From Callaeas wilsoni (taxonomy: Eukaryota > Chordata > Aves > Passeriformes > Callaeidae): DNA of 64,000 bases. The position numbers and the translations under genes are program-made. The stretch covers positions 1 to 64,000 of the forward strand of contig VWPU01011611.1 of NCBI GenBank assembly GCA_013398955.1, given 5' to 3'. Below are positions 25,503 to 43,072 of this stretch, in pieces (positions within the stretch are counted from its first letter, which is position 1; every line of letters begins with the position of its first letter). The notes below the pieces were generated by a model. It ran no database searches and was not told the DNA's origin. It saw only the letters and a list, made by a program, of their open reading frames with translations.

Positions 25503-25608
25503 CTGCTTTGAACCTGAGGAGCTGCCAAATACACAGCACCCAAAAGGTCACAGTCACTGCACAAGAGATGACTCCAACCAAAATTCTCTTCTAGTGGAGT
25601 GAAGGCAT
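25503..25608 (-). pseudogene. ADGRG7: ADGRG7 exon 1 remnant (signal anchor), TAG at codon 6
   Basis: ATG at 25608-25606 is followed by four codons and then TAG at 25593-25591. The frame continues as KRILVGVISC and a hydrophobic helix ending VLCIWQLLRFKA, with donor GCAG/GTAAGA at 25503/25502. The helix aligns residue for residue with the N-terminal anchor of human ADGRG7 (RVLVAVVC...GIWR), where the stop falls close to a Trp codon (TGG to TAG would be one base). No other in-frame ATG follows in this exon. The phase (1) matches the next exon. Confidence 0.8.
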
Positions 25609-28600
25609 GTTGTAGTGAAGGCTTTCTGCAATGCTAGAAAATGGTTATTATACATTCATACTCTTGTGATAAACCATTAACTACTTGTCTACTGACAAAA
25701 TTTTAACCTCTTCCATTCCACCTAGAAGAAAAGGGTTTTGGCACGCGTGTGTTTGTTACCTCTTGAGGACTGACTCTGGTCCTCAAAATAGACCTGCACG
25801 TACCCTGGGAGGGATACTGGCAGACACAGGGTGAAAGTCAACACAGTCAAAGTGAAGAAGAAAGTAGACTTATTTTAAGAATGAGTTGGAATAAATGCAT
25901 CTTTTTTGTCATCAGCATTCATTGGATTAATTCCCATTGTGTGAGTAGGGGCAGTAACTTATTTTTACATGGTGTTTTTCACTAATGAGGAAAGGAGATT
26001 TGTTTGGCTTTTTTAATTACCGAAGAAATTCCATCTCAAAAGACTGATATGATATGCCAAGGATGTGCAGAAATAATGCAGCCAAAATAAAGGGTTCTGG
26101 TCTCTTGGGATGTGGCACAATGGTCTGGCCATTAGATACTACTGATACTACTACAGACTATGATTCCTTTAACGACTTAGAGATTGTTATGATGTTTTTT
26201 CCTCTTATCAAGAATAAAGATGAGTAAGGTAAGATATGTATTTAATCTCTTTGGTGGCAATCTGCAAGGTATTCATAATAATACTCATATTCAAAATATT
26301 GATACAGAAAATGAAAAATATCTCATGTCAGGTGATCAAGACACTCTGTATTGAAGAAAGCACCAAAGGTCCTAGAAAAGACTGAGGAAATACTGAAATA
26401 ACGAAGATTTCTTTTGCAAATGGGAGCACCAAAATTGTTAATGTGCTTCTTCAGATAGCCAAATGTCTTAATAGTCTGCTCAAAGAGGTTCTAGTTAAAG
26501 ACAGGCTGTGGCAACCACACCAGTGACAGGTTGATACAAACCTTTAGGAGGGACAGGGCTGCATGCCGTCCCTCTGGGCGCAGCTGTGGGGGGGTCTGCC
26601 TGCCTGTGTGTGGTAGCCCTGGTGTTACAAGCATGTTTCTTGTCCCAGACTTTTCCTCTCTCCACGTTATTCTCATTAGCATGGAAAACAGAAAAGGGAA
26701 AATATCCTCAGTGCTGGGACCGGCACAGAGACACGAGGAGGGCACAGGGGCCGTGGCACTCAGGTGATGGGTGAGAGTCCCAGGGTGGGAGGAAACAGCT
26801 GCCCCCGGCACCCAGGGGCCACCGGAGCCCTTTCACTCCCTAAGATGCCAAACTGCAGTTTCCCCCAAGGGAGGCTTCATCAGAGGGGCAGACACGGGGC
26901 TCTGTGGGGCTGGGCAGCCGTGTATGGAGGCTGGGTGGAGGCTGGGTGGAGGCTGTGGCACAGCTCGAGGGCCAGCCCCAGTGTGCATCCCAATGCCTGG
27001 GCATCCCGTGGGCTTGGAAGAATTTGTGGGGTTGGCCAGGCGAGCCATGGGAGCCTGATGGCTGCACGGCCCAGCTCTCCCACTGCTGTCAAACTGTGAA
27101 CAGCAGCAACGCTCAGCTGGACAGAAACGTCTCCTCCTCATCCCATTCACAGAGAATGCTTAGGACCCTTGAACATGTTAATTACTTTACAGCCTCCTGC
27201 CATAAGCAGTTAAATGTTTGCTTTTCTGCTGTTTAAAGGGACAAGAATGTAAAACTGGATCACAGGAAGATGCTCATTCCTGAGCAGGACTCTTACAGAC
27301 AAAGCAGAGCCAAGTGTAATTTGTGTCTTGAAGATGGGCAAACTGAGGCACAGAACAATTCAGTGACATTAAGTTAAGCTACATCCATCTGTGCTAAGCT
27401 AAGTCTGAGGTTTGCAGTATATTAAAAGCATACCCAGCTTCTGAATCACAGGTCTGAGTCCTTTGCTAATAGAAATGCTGCTAGATGATGGCAGATATTT
27501 TTTAAATGACAAAATAGGAAAGAAATCATAATACTTCCTCATGGTTACTTACACTGCCCTTCCTGTTCAATGGAAATAGCATCCCTGCTTCTTTCCTTTG
27601 CATGGCTGACATCATCATGGACGTCTTTGACCATAATGTTGAGTTTAGATATATGAAATACTAACAGTTCAAAACTTTGGGTTGCAAGCCCAGCTTTGCA
27701 AATGGAAGACAGTTTGTCAACTGGGAAGTTGCAGTAGGATTGTGAACAAAACAGATTGTGAATTTCTAACTTCACATGAACATTTTATATAAAACACAGA
27801 GGAAAAAAAATTACTTAAGGCACCAGATGGCAAAACCAACACAAGTGAATGACCACCTCTTAAAAGATAGTATACTTTTATTTAGGAAAATATTAAACTA
27901 TGTTTATATGATAGAATAATCAAACTGAAAGGGAACCTTAATGCTTGCAAATTTGTATCTGTGATGCAGCTGCAGGGAGATACAATTGCTCTTGAGTGAC
28001 TGCATATGTTTCTTCTGCTTCCTTCATTTCTTTAAAGCCTTAATTAGAGCCAGATGTTTCTTATTTCCCTTCTTTTTTGTTTTCAAGTGTACATAAAGTG
28101 TGGTGCCAGCAGTAAACACCATCTTTGACTTTTGTTTTATGTGTCAACTGCATCTGAGTCAGAGTCACAAACCAGTAAAATTCCAGCAAAGCAGTGCAAG
28201 CTTTCACTCCTACTGTCATTCCCACTGGAAGCAGGAGATTGACATTGCTGTTTCCTGTGGCACAGGAGGCATAAAAATCCCACCATATGTCTGAGAACCT
28301 TGCTCCCGGTAAATAACACTGGAGGCAGGCTGGAATGTGGTATACCAGGAACACAGCTGCTCCTCCCATGCTCTTAAGAGTGCTGGGAGTGATTTCTTGT
28401 TGCTTAATTGCTGTTCAGTTGTATGGATCTGCAGCCTGTTTTCCATTTCTTCTTCCTCCTCCTCAGGGAGGCAGTGGCTGGTAACCACGGCATGTAGGCA
28501 AAACCATTTCTGCTCCAATTTCGTGCCCTTACTGTGCCCTTAGATTGCTCTCTTAGGTGCCATCTCTGGCAGAGTGTTTTGTCAGTAAACGGTAGAGGTC

Positions 28601-31600
28601 TATAGGTGAGAGCTTCCTTTCCAAACCAAATTGCTGAGTAGTATTGCTGTACTATTTGTAATTATGGTTTTCTTCTTTTTTAAATGTATTTTTGTTCTAG
28701 GAAGTGTATCAAATACAGAAATCCATGAACTGCAACAGCTACCTAGCAAAGAGATAGAAATCAGTGTTCAAAAAAAGTCATCTGAGGACAAGTTATTCCT
28801 TATTTGACAAATACTAGGCTTTTTACTAGCACATATTTTGAGCAAGCACATATTGTACCTAGAATAGATTTTAAGGACAAATTTCCCGGCAGTTTTCCAG
28901 TTGTCTTTCTCTCTTTTAACAGATGTGCTCTTTGTTGTTTAGTCCTTGGGAGTCAGGCTCCCTTCCACTACTGCACATGCTAAAGGGCTTTTTGCATAAA
29001 AAACTATTCTGTTTTCTTCCAGCAGCTTCTGTACCAGCAGCTCCTACCCCAACTGCTGTAGTTTGGAGGAACTGAAACATTTGGGGTGAGGGCATTAAGG
29101 TACCAGATACACTGAAGTTTTTTAGTGCCTAAATTTTAAGGATGAGTGAACCTGGAGGATTCAAATTCCTTGCTGTCATATTTGCTCTTCGTTCATGCTA
29201 TATTTAGCTACAAGGGAAAAAATTATTTATTTAGAGAATATAGAACAAATATCACACTTCCTAATGACAAGGTAGTACTGACCTTTCTTGAATTCAAGTG
29301 CAACTTGTTCAAATGTCTGGATGTGTTATGAGAGTAACCTGCTTATCCCACCCCATCCTGTCCCATAAATGGTTATATTTTTCCCCCGAAAACATGACAC
29401 ACATCTTACATGAATAAATCGATTTTATTTAAATAAAATTACAGGCGTATTTTGTCTAGTAAAAACTGCCATATAGTTTTTCAAAGGCACCAATATTTTA
29501 AAATAATTTAAATTTTCTTGACAGCAGCTTCCTTTTCCTGGGTGGTGTTTGTAAACTTGTCGAACTTCCCTCCCCTCATTCAACTCAGGCAATACCTGCT
29601 GCTTGTGAAATGATGAAGGCTGTACCTTTTTCATTGTAATAGGTGCCCTACTGTTCCTGGGCATCTCTTTTGGACACAGAACGGGTCAGGTGTTCCATGT
29701 AGCAAAACCCCGCTCTGAAATAGGCTGTTTCTTTCCTTTGTGGCACCATAAGTTTGTCAGGCACAAACCCCCAATATGACACTCACTTTAAATGTGCTAT
29801 AAGTATTGAAAATTAAATTCAAAAGACTGCTGTTTCTTTGAGACTTCAGGATCTGTTTTTCCTTGCATTTCTCCAAGCTTGATAATGCAATGCCACCTTT
29901 TCTAATGTGAGGAGGGAGCTTTTTGCACAAAGCCTGCCCTACAGTTCTGTGTCACAGTCTGCATCCGCTTCCAGTTTGGGCTTCTTTAGTGGCATCTTTT
30001 CTAAGCATGGTTGCACCAAAACCAGCAGACGTGTGTGATGGGCTTACTTGTCCAGTTCTGTGATCATTTACAGCAGATTCACAGAGGGAGGTGCAGGTGA
30101 TACCTCTAAGCAGGCCAAATCCTGCTCAGGTTTCCTCCAAAGAAAACACCCGGCTCTACAAGCACCACTGGATGTGGGTAAGGACAGAGCCAGAGTCCCC
30201 TGGCTCCTCCCCATGGGAGAAACGGTGTCAGGCAGCCACTCTGGCCAACCAGTTCAAGTACTGTCACTTTCTGCTTCTGTAGAAGCAGGGAAGTTTTTTC
30301 AAAAAGAGATTTTGCTAAGCACCTTCCACGTGCACAGCTCACCCATGAGGTTCATTTCATCAACTGATTTTGGCTTATTGTGACAGACTTTTGTAGTAAT
30401 CCCCAAGTTCTCTTTGATGCATAACCTTCGTCTTCTCTGCCCAGCTCTACGGAAGATTTGTAGCTCAACCATTCTAACAGGAAAAAGAATCTGCCCTTTA
30501 AAAAAATCCCCACAATTTAGAGATAACAGTGACGTGGTGCAATGAAGGTAAGATATAACAGGGATACATTTGGCAAATGTGTCCCTGCTGCAATTAACAG
30601 GCAAGCTCCTCAGGGAAGCCAATGGATCTTCCTTCTATTAAAATCTGATTTTAATGGAACCACAGTAATCAAACTCAAGTCTTAGATTTGCAGAGTGGAG
30701 TGAATACAATTATTTCAGTTTGTAGTAAGACCACTGTAATGCTGAGACACAGAGCTACAAACATACCATACCAATAACCATCCTGCAAGAATGTCCCAAG
30801 TCAGGCTTTACTAAAGTTTGCCAAAATCTCCAAGAGCCTTCAGAGAAAGGCATTGAAAAAGGGCCAACAATTGCTAAGAAAAGCGGTGATCTTTGGCTAG
30901 CAAAGTGCAATTTCCTCTTTGCTATTTGTAAATGTAGAAATGTATGTGAGCCAATGACTCTTGCTTTCCAAAGAAGATTCATCTGGATATTCTGACACCT
31001 GGTTACAGGTGTGACTTCACAATATTTTATTTGAGCCGACTCCTCTGAAACATTTTGCCCAAATGTTTCAATCAATCATCTAAAACATCTAAAATAATTT
31101 TAAAAATTAGCAACTGAGGTCTTCTAAGAAGACATACGAAAGCTCAGCCAGTTTATTGTGCTTTTCATCCTGTTTAGGTTATCCCTTTAGTTTAGAGATA
31201 CAGCACCTTAATATTTGCACGGTATTAAATGTATTTATCAAGAAAAGCAGTGAAGAAATTTGCATTGCTCCTGGCTGTGAGAAGCAAAGCAGCTTCTGAC
31301 GATATCCTTCAGAATAAACAACACCACTGGTTTTGGAAAGGCACTGACAAAACTGACAGACTAAAATTCCGCATTAACAGCATGTGCAGCTAAGAAAGGT
31401 GCTCCTTGAAAGAGGGGAGATAAAAGGTGGATCTTAAAAGTGAAGTAAATGTTTATATTGCATTGAAGGTAAAGTACTTTTAGAAAAAGCCTCTAAGGGA
31501 TTTTTGGGTCTTGGGATCCCTTCAAGGTACAAACTATTTTATTAGCTAGCTTTTTTAAGCAATCAGTTTGCTGCCATTGGTCATGAACACTGTGCTTTTC

Positions 31601-32703
31601 GCTAGACCAGTTTGGATGGAGAAAACAAATGCAATTAAAAGCAGAGTTATTTTTTAACTCCCTCACTGGTGTTGGTAGCTGGGTGTGGAGCTACTATGAA
31701 GGCAACGTCTGCCCTCCCACAGGTCACTGTGCAGCACTGTGCAGGCTGCCTGGTGACTGAAGGGATGACACAGGGAAAGGGGTGCAAAACCATCGCATCC
31801 TCCCCGCAGAGCAGAATTAGTCACTGCTGACTCAGGTCGTGGGTCACATGTCTACTATGAATCCTGCTGAAAACTACTGAGTTCCACCAAAGGAAAGGAA
31901 ATAGCTTTGGGAAAGAAACTGGTTTTGCAGTTAGCTGCTGCCTGACTGGACACCCCTCAGCCTTTCTGGGAAAGGAGTTGTTCCAGAAGGCAGAGTCACT
32001 TCCACTGCCTTGCAAAGTCAAAGGATGGCAAAGAGACAGGACTGCGTAGGCATGAGAATGAACAACTGCCCTCGATTTTGATCACCATACACATCTTTGG
32101 TCCTTCTGCCAGGCTTGGTGGTGTCTCTGGGGGGATGAACGCACTGCACACTCTTCAGTGAACCACTCAATGGGTTCACAGTGAGAAGTTCTTTCTGTTT
32201 AACACAAAGGCACAAGCAGAGACACAAAGTTTTTATACAAGACAGCTGCAAGACTGTGGTTTCTTTTAGCTGTTCTACTGTTTTCCAGGTCTGCAGTTAC
32301 TTATCCACAGGTACTTGCAGGGCGACCAACACACATGTTTAGACATCCTAATTATGGAAACTTTATGTCCAGCAGCAGCTGAAAAACATTTTGCTTAGCT
32401 TTTAATGAGGCAAACATACAGGCTTCATTGTGCCACCTCATCCACTCCAAGTCTGTCTAATATTAGTCTGATTTTCTGTGAAGCATGTGATAAGCAAGGT
32501 ACTAGTGCAACTACCATGAATCAATATCAAGTTTACCCTCCACAATAAAAAAAATATAACTGTGTAGATGTAGACATCACAGGGGATTGATATTTGCAAA
32601 GCAAGTTGTAGTAAAGAATGAATAAAATGGCAAAAAAATATGGAAATGAGGTATCAATTAGCCTAATGGTTGGAGTGGACAAACTTGTCAAGCCATACTC
32701 ATA
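25609..32703. other. Intergenic region between TMEM45A and ADGRG7
   Basis: About 7 kb without recognisable exons or CR1 copies. 26490-27150 is relatively GC-rich and gives overlapping short open frames on both strands, with a triple 'GGCTGGGTGGA' repeat near 26930-26955. It should include the old ADGRG7 promoter just above 25608 and the TMEM45A 3'UTR just below 32704. Confidence 0.6.
32401..32406 (-). terminator. Candidate poly(A) signal (ATTAAA) for TMEM45A
   Basis: The minus strand reads ATTAAA about 300 nt past the TMEM45A stop codon, with no canonical AATAAA nearer on that strand. The next canonical signal I noticed on this strand is near 31538-31543. Neither can be confirmed without transcript data. 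Confidence 0.3.
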
Positions 32704-39291
<6,588 letters not shown>

Positions 39292-40426
39292 CTAGGCAAT
39301 ACCTGAAGGAGAAACAAACACAGACCGATTATGGGAATAGTGGGAGAATTCTGTGGGTTAGAATTTTAAAGTATCTCTTTGCATAGATCAAACAGGTGTC
39401 ACTGAATTGAGTACTCACAGTTAATTTAAAAATAAATTTGTGTATTTATCTTCCCAGGCTGTTCAAAACACCCAGGCAGTCTCCCCAGTTTCATAGCTTG
39501 GCAGAAGCAGAATCAGACACCCAGCTGCAGAGCAGCTGACCTGAAATGCAGAGCTGGCAGTCAGCAGAGTAAGAGAAGGAAAAGCCATAGCACACCATGT
39601 CTTGCTGTAGAAGTTGTGCTAGCAAAAAGAGAGAACGTGAATACTCACTATTTGGTGCTTTCACCTTTAGAGAGGGTTTTGTACTTTTTTCCTCCATGAA
39701 AGGAAACCAAGACAATACCTGACTGAAGGAAAAATTAATTGCATACCCATCAAATGGATAAACATTCACTAGGTAATTGTATTTTTTATTTCAATCCATA
39801 TGTCTTGTTATGATTTACACACATCAATTAATTCTTATTATTTGATGGGTGAATTATGCACCCACAACTGGATGTATACTATCAAGTACTTCAAGTGCAC
39901 TGTGTGACAAGGTTATTAGTTGGTCAGGATTATATAGTCATTTAAAAGCAGTGCCATTCATAATCCTAGTAATTCTGGTCATCATCCCAACGTTTAGGAC
40001 AGTCGACTTTGAGCCAGTGGCTTCTTCATTAAAATGACAGTTCTAACATTAAATTGCAATTTTTCTTAAGATATTATAAACGGAATTGTTGTGCATCAGG
40101 CCCCAAAGGCATACTAAGTCTCTGCACAGACAGCAATCAAGAATAACCACTTTAGAAGGATTGGCAGTCTGTACTTTCTGTTATTATTGTTGCTGGCTTA
40201 AAAGTTCAATTGCCACACTGCACTGGAGCCATCTGGCTATGAATGGAACATGGAAGCTCTGGTATATTTTTCTTTTGCATGAGTATTTCCTATGGTCAGC
40301 TCCGCGTAAGAAGTTTTAAACTGTGGCTTCTGGGCCGTGGAGTACTTGCAGCTGGTTCACGTAAGGCTGTCTAGTCACGTAGCGTGAGCCCTCTCCTATT
40401 TCTGGAGGCTAAACTCCACTGAAAGC

Positions 40427-40448
40427 TTTTTTTTTTTTTTTTTTTTTT
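40427..40448. repeat. Poly(T) tract, 22 nt
   Basis: An uninterrupted T run. It could be the poly(A) tail of a retroposed sequence on the minus strand, but no parent sequence is recognisable beside it. Confidence 0.85.
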
Positions 40449-41098
40449 AAAGAGGAGAAGCTTTTCCACATGCACAGGTCCTGGAGTTCTCACAATACTT
40501 TTCCAACTGCATGAGGAGAGGTGACCTCTATAGCCACAAAGGAGAAAAAAAGAAAATACAACTGTTCATGCATAGCATGAGTCTGGCCTGATTTAGACAG
40601 GATACTGAAGAGGGTCCTGCAGCCTCTGCCTGTCCCCTCCTCTTCCAGAGCTGAGCTCTCCCACTGTAAGGGCTGCTGAGTGGGAGAGGTGGGCTTTAAA
40701 AGCTTTCCCAGGATAATACCCCGCTTACCTAATTTCTAGGGAAGCTCTGGGGCAGTACAAGAACAGAGAAATGTGCTGCTGGTTGCCCAAGGAAGCGCAT
40801 TTCTGGATGTGTCCCCGCAGGTGTTGCAGGGTCTGGCGTTTGCATATGGAAGCTGGGAAGGAGAGCGTGTGGAGAGGGGCACATCGAGCTCAGGGAAGCA
40901 GCACCTGCCAGTCACGGGGCAGCCAAAGGGGCAGGAGGGATGTGTTTATGAACAAAACCTAAAGGACTCCCACTTGGGATTTCTGCTGTGTGGGCAAGGC
41001 CTCCTGCAGCTGAGGGTCCAAGGGCTGGGAGAGCCTTTCTCTGCCTTCTCTGCCTCCCCCATCACCCTTAAAGTTCCACTGTGTTTTTTATTTACAGG

Positions 41099-41310
41099 TT
41101 GGGAAAGCACTGCTCCCTCTGCAGCAGCCCACAGCACAGTGGGGCTCTCACTGGTGAGGTTTGAGGAGCTGAGCCCCATAGGTGAGACTCAGCCCCTGCT
41201 ATCTCAGCAAAGAGGTTCTTCATTTTGGGACTCATTTAGTTCAAAGAGCCTGACCTGCCTGCACATCCCTGCCAGTACTCACTGCACCACTGTTTGCCTC
41301 AATAAAGGGC
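41099..41310 (+). other. Possible terminal exon of an unknown transcript
   Basis: A textbook acceptor (TGTTTTTTATTTACAG) at 41083-41098 is followed about 200 nt later by AATAAA near 41301. A stop-free frame runs through the segment from 40773 but has no recognised homology. It may be a non-coding RNA antisense to TMEM45A intron 1, or chance. Confidence 0.2.
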
Positions 41311-42834
41311 AGTACTAACAGCTTTAGACAGTTGTCTAAACTTTACTTTAACCTTTAAAATACTTCTTTTGCTTTTCAAACCTTAATTTCTGGGGTTTTT
41401 TAAAACATGCTGTCCTGAAAGGCATTGCTGTCTTTTCAGATACGTTGGTTTTTTCCCTTCTTTGACTGAAAGGAAGAGGTGAGGAATGGGGAGTGGCCTT
41501 TCCTCACCATGTCTGATCCCACTGAACACCGTTCATTGAAAAGACCTTGTTCATTATTCATTATTATGCACCACAGGTACAAAGCAGTTCAAAAGGAACA
41601 ATTTACCCTGTATTGCACATCAAAGCATAACAATGAATTAGAAAGGTAAATTAAACCTATGAAAAACTTTCCCTTAGGAGAGTACAGCTGCAGATGGAGT
41701 GAAATGAAGAGCTGTGTTGATGTAATTTGTGGTGCGCAGTATACAAAACTTCAAAAGTAATTCTTAATCTGTAAATTAACACCTGGGTTACCTAGATCCT
41801 TAAACACAGGAGGATTTTTCTGCACTAAATCTGGGCAAACTATCAAGAAACTTTGTTTTAAACTATTTTCTGCCTTTCAAAAAAGACTGATACAGAAGCT
41901 AATGTTCCACATCCAATATAAACAAAATAGAACCAGAAAAATTACTTTTTTTGCTAAAAGAAATACAATCACATATTGTTAGCTTTAGAGAGTGCAAACT
42001 TCAGATTGAGTTCATCCAAAGGTGTTGGGGATTATTTGTAGGATTTCTCTAGAAAGACACATATCAGATCTGCCAGCCAGCTGTTGTGGCAGACCTTTGG
42101 AATGCTGCATCTCAACACAGTTGGTTTCAGAAAGGAGTTACACAACTTACCCTTTAAAGTTTTAGTAAACTTGAAAACATCATGACAGAGCTTGCCTTAA
42201 ACTGATTAAACTTCCCAATACATGAGCTTTCTCTTTTCAGGCCTGAGAGCTCTTTTTGGTGAGTCTAGAAGTCACCTGCCAGCACCCACAGTTTTGATGT
42301 GACCGAGGAGTTTTATCTGCAAATAAACTGGGGGATATTGCACAGTTTGGGGACTTAGTATGAAACTGAGGATATGATGAGGCTAAGCAGAGACTCCTCA
42401 GTAGGAAAGTCACTGTGTGGTCAGGAGATGGAACTGGGAGGTGGAAAGCAGGGGCATAATGGGAGGTGAAAGGAGAGGAGAACAGTGTGTCAGGCTGCTG
42501 CCTTTCCATGTGGCACTTTGGCATCCCCCTGTGCAGCCTGGGACAAAACATCTCCTGCCAGCTCTTCTGCACAGCTGGAGAGCCAGACAGTTTTGGTACA
42601 GCAGGTGCTATTGATTGGGTAGAGATGGCATCAGCATATTATGACAGTACTTGATAAATTTGAGGGCTTATTTTTACAGAACCTTATCAGTCTATATCTG
42701 CAACATTGGACTGATGTTACCGGATGTGCAAATCCACGAGCCTCTTTTTTACCCTCGGTGATTTCAGGGCCAAGGGAGTTGGCAGAGCCACAGACACGTT
42801 CTCAGCAGCAAACCTTCCTTGCTGCCCACAACCC

Positions 42835-43072
42835 TCCCTAGAGTTCATCATCTTAGACTGGATATCAGGAGAAATTCCTTCACTAGAAGAATTGTCACTC
42901 CACTGCCCAGGGAAGTGGTGGGATCAACATCCCCGGAGGTGTGTAAAAAATACGGAGATGTGGCTCCTGGGACGTGGTTCAATGGAGGAATTGGCAGGGC
43001 TGTGTTAACAGTTGGACTCGATAATCTGCGAGGTGTTTCCCTACCTAAACTATTCTGTGATTCTATGGTCTG
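42835..43072 (+). mobile_element. CR1 LINE 3' fragment
   Basis: The sense-strand 3' end is visible: 'GGATATCAGGAGAAATTCCT', 'CACTGCCCAGGGAAGTGGTG' and the terminal 'CTATTCTGTGATTCTATGG'. It is one of two copies on the plus strand in this window. Confidence 0.9.

Larger units (their letters stand above)
2176..25608 (-). pseudogene. ADGRG7: ADGRG7 (GPR128) adhesion GPCR, decayed
   Basis: Exons matching the whole order of an ADGRG7 receptor lie on the minus strand: signal-anchor exon (25608-25503), EGF-like exon (21829-about 21552), GAIN-domain exons (13894-13739, 13233-13111, about 10935-10735), end of the GPS motif with CNHTTNFAVLM (9315-9280), TM1 (7965-7862), TM2 (7372-about 7280), TM3 (6344-6194), TM4 (4638-4560), TM5 (3564-3408) and TM6/TM7 (2372-about 2176). 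Many splice sites and phases still fit. The reading frame is broken several times: TAG at codon 6, a frame change and TGA in the third GAIN exon, a 4-nt loss plus TAA and TAG in TM2, and an indel plus TGA before TM6. The conserved TM3 cysteine is also missing. ADGRG7 is an orphan receptor expressed mainly in gut in mammals. This copy could not make a receptor. The last exon was not found with confidence. Confidence 0.85.

Noticed and set aside
40773..41318. 181-codon plus-strand frame
   Set aside because: No recognisable domain, and it runs across a probable intron-exon boundary. Kept only as a weak exon-like signal, not as a protein.
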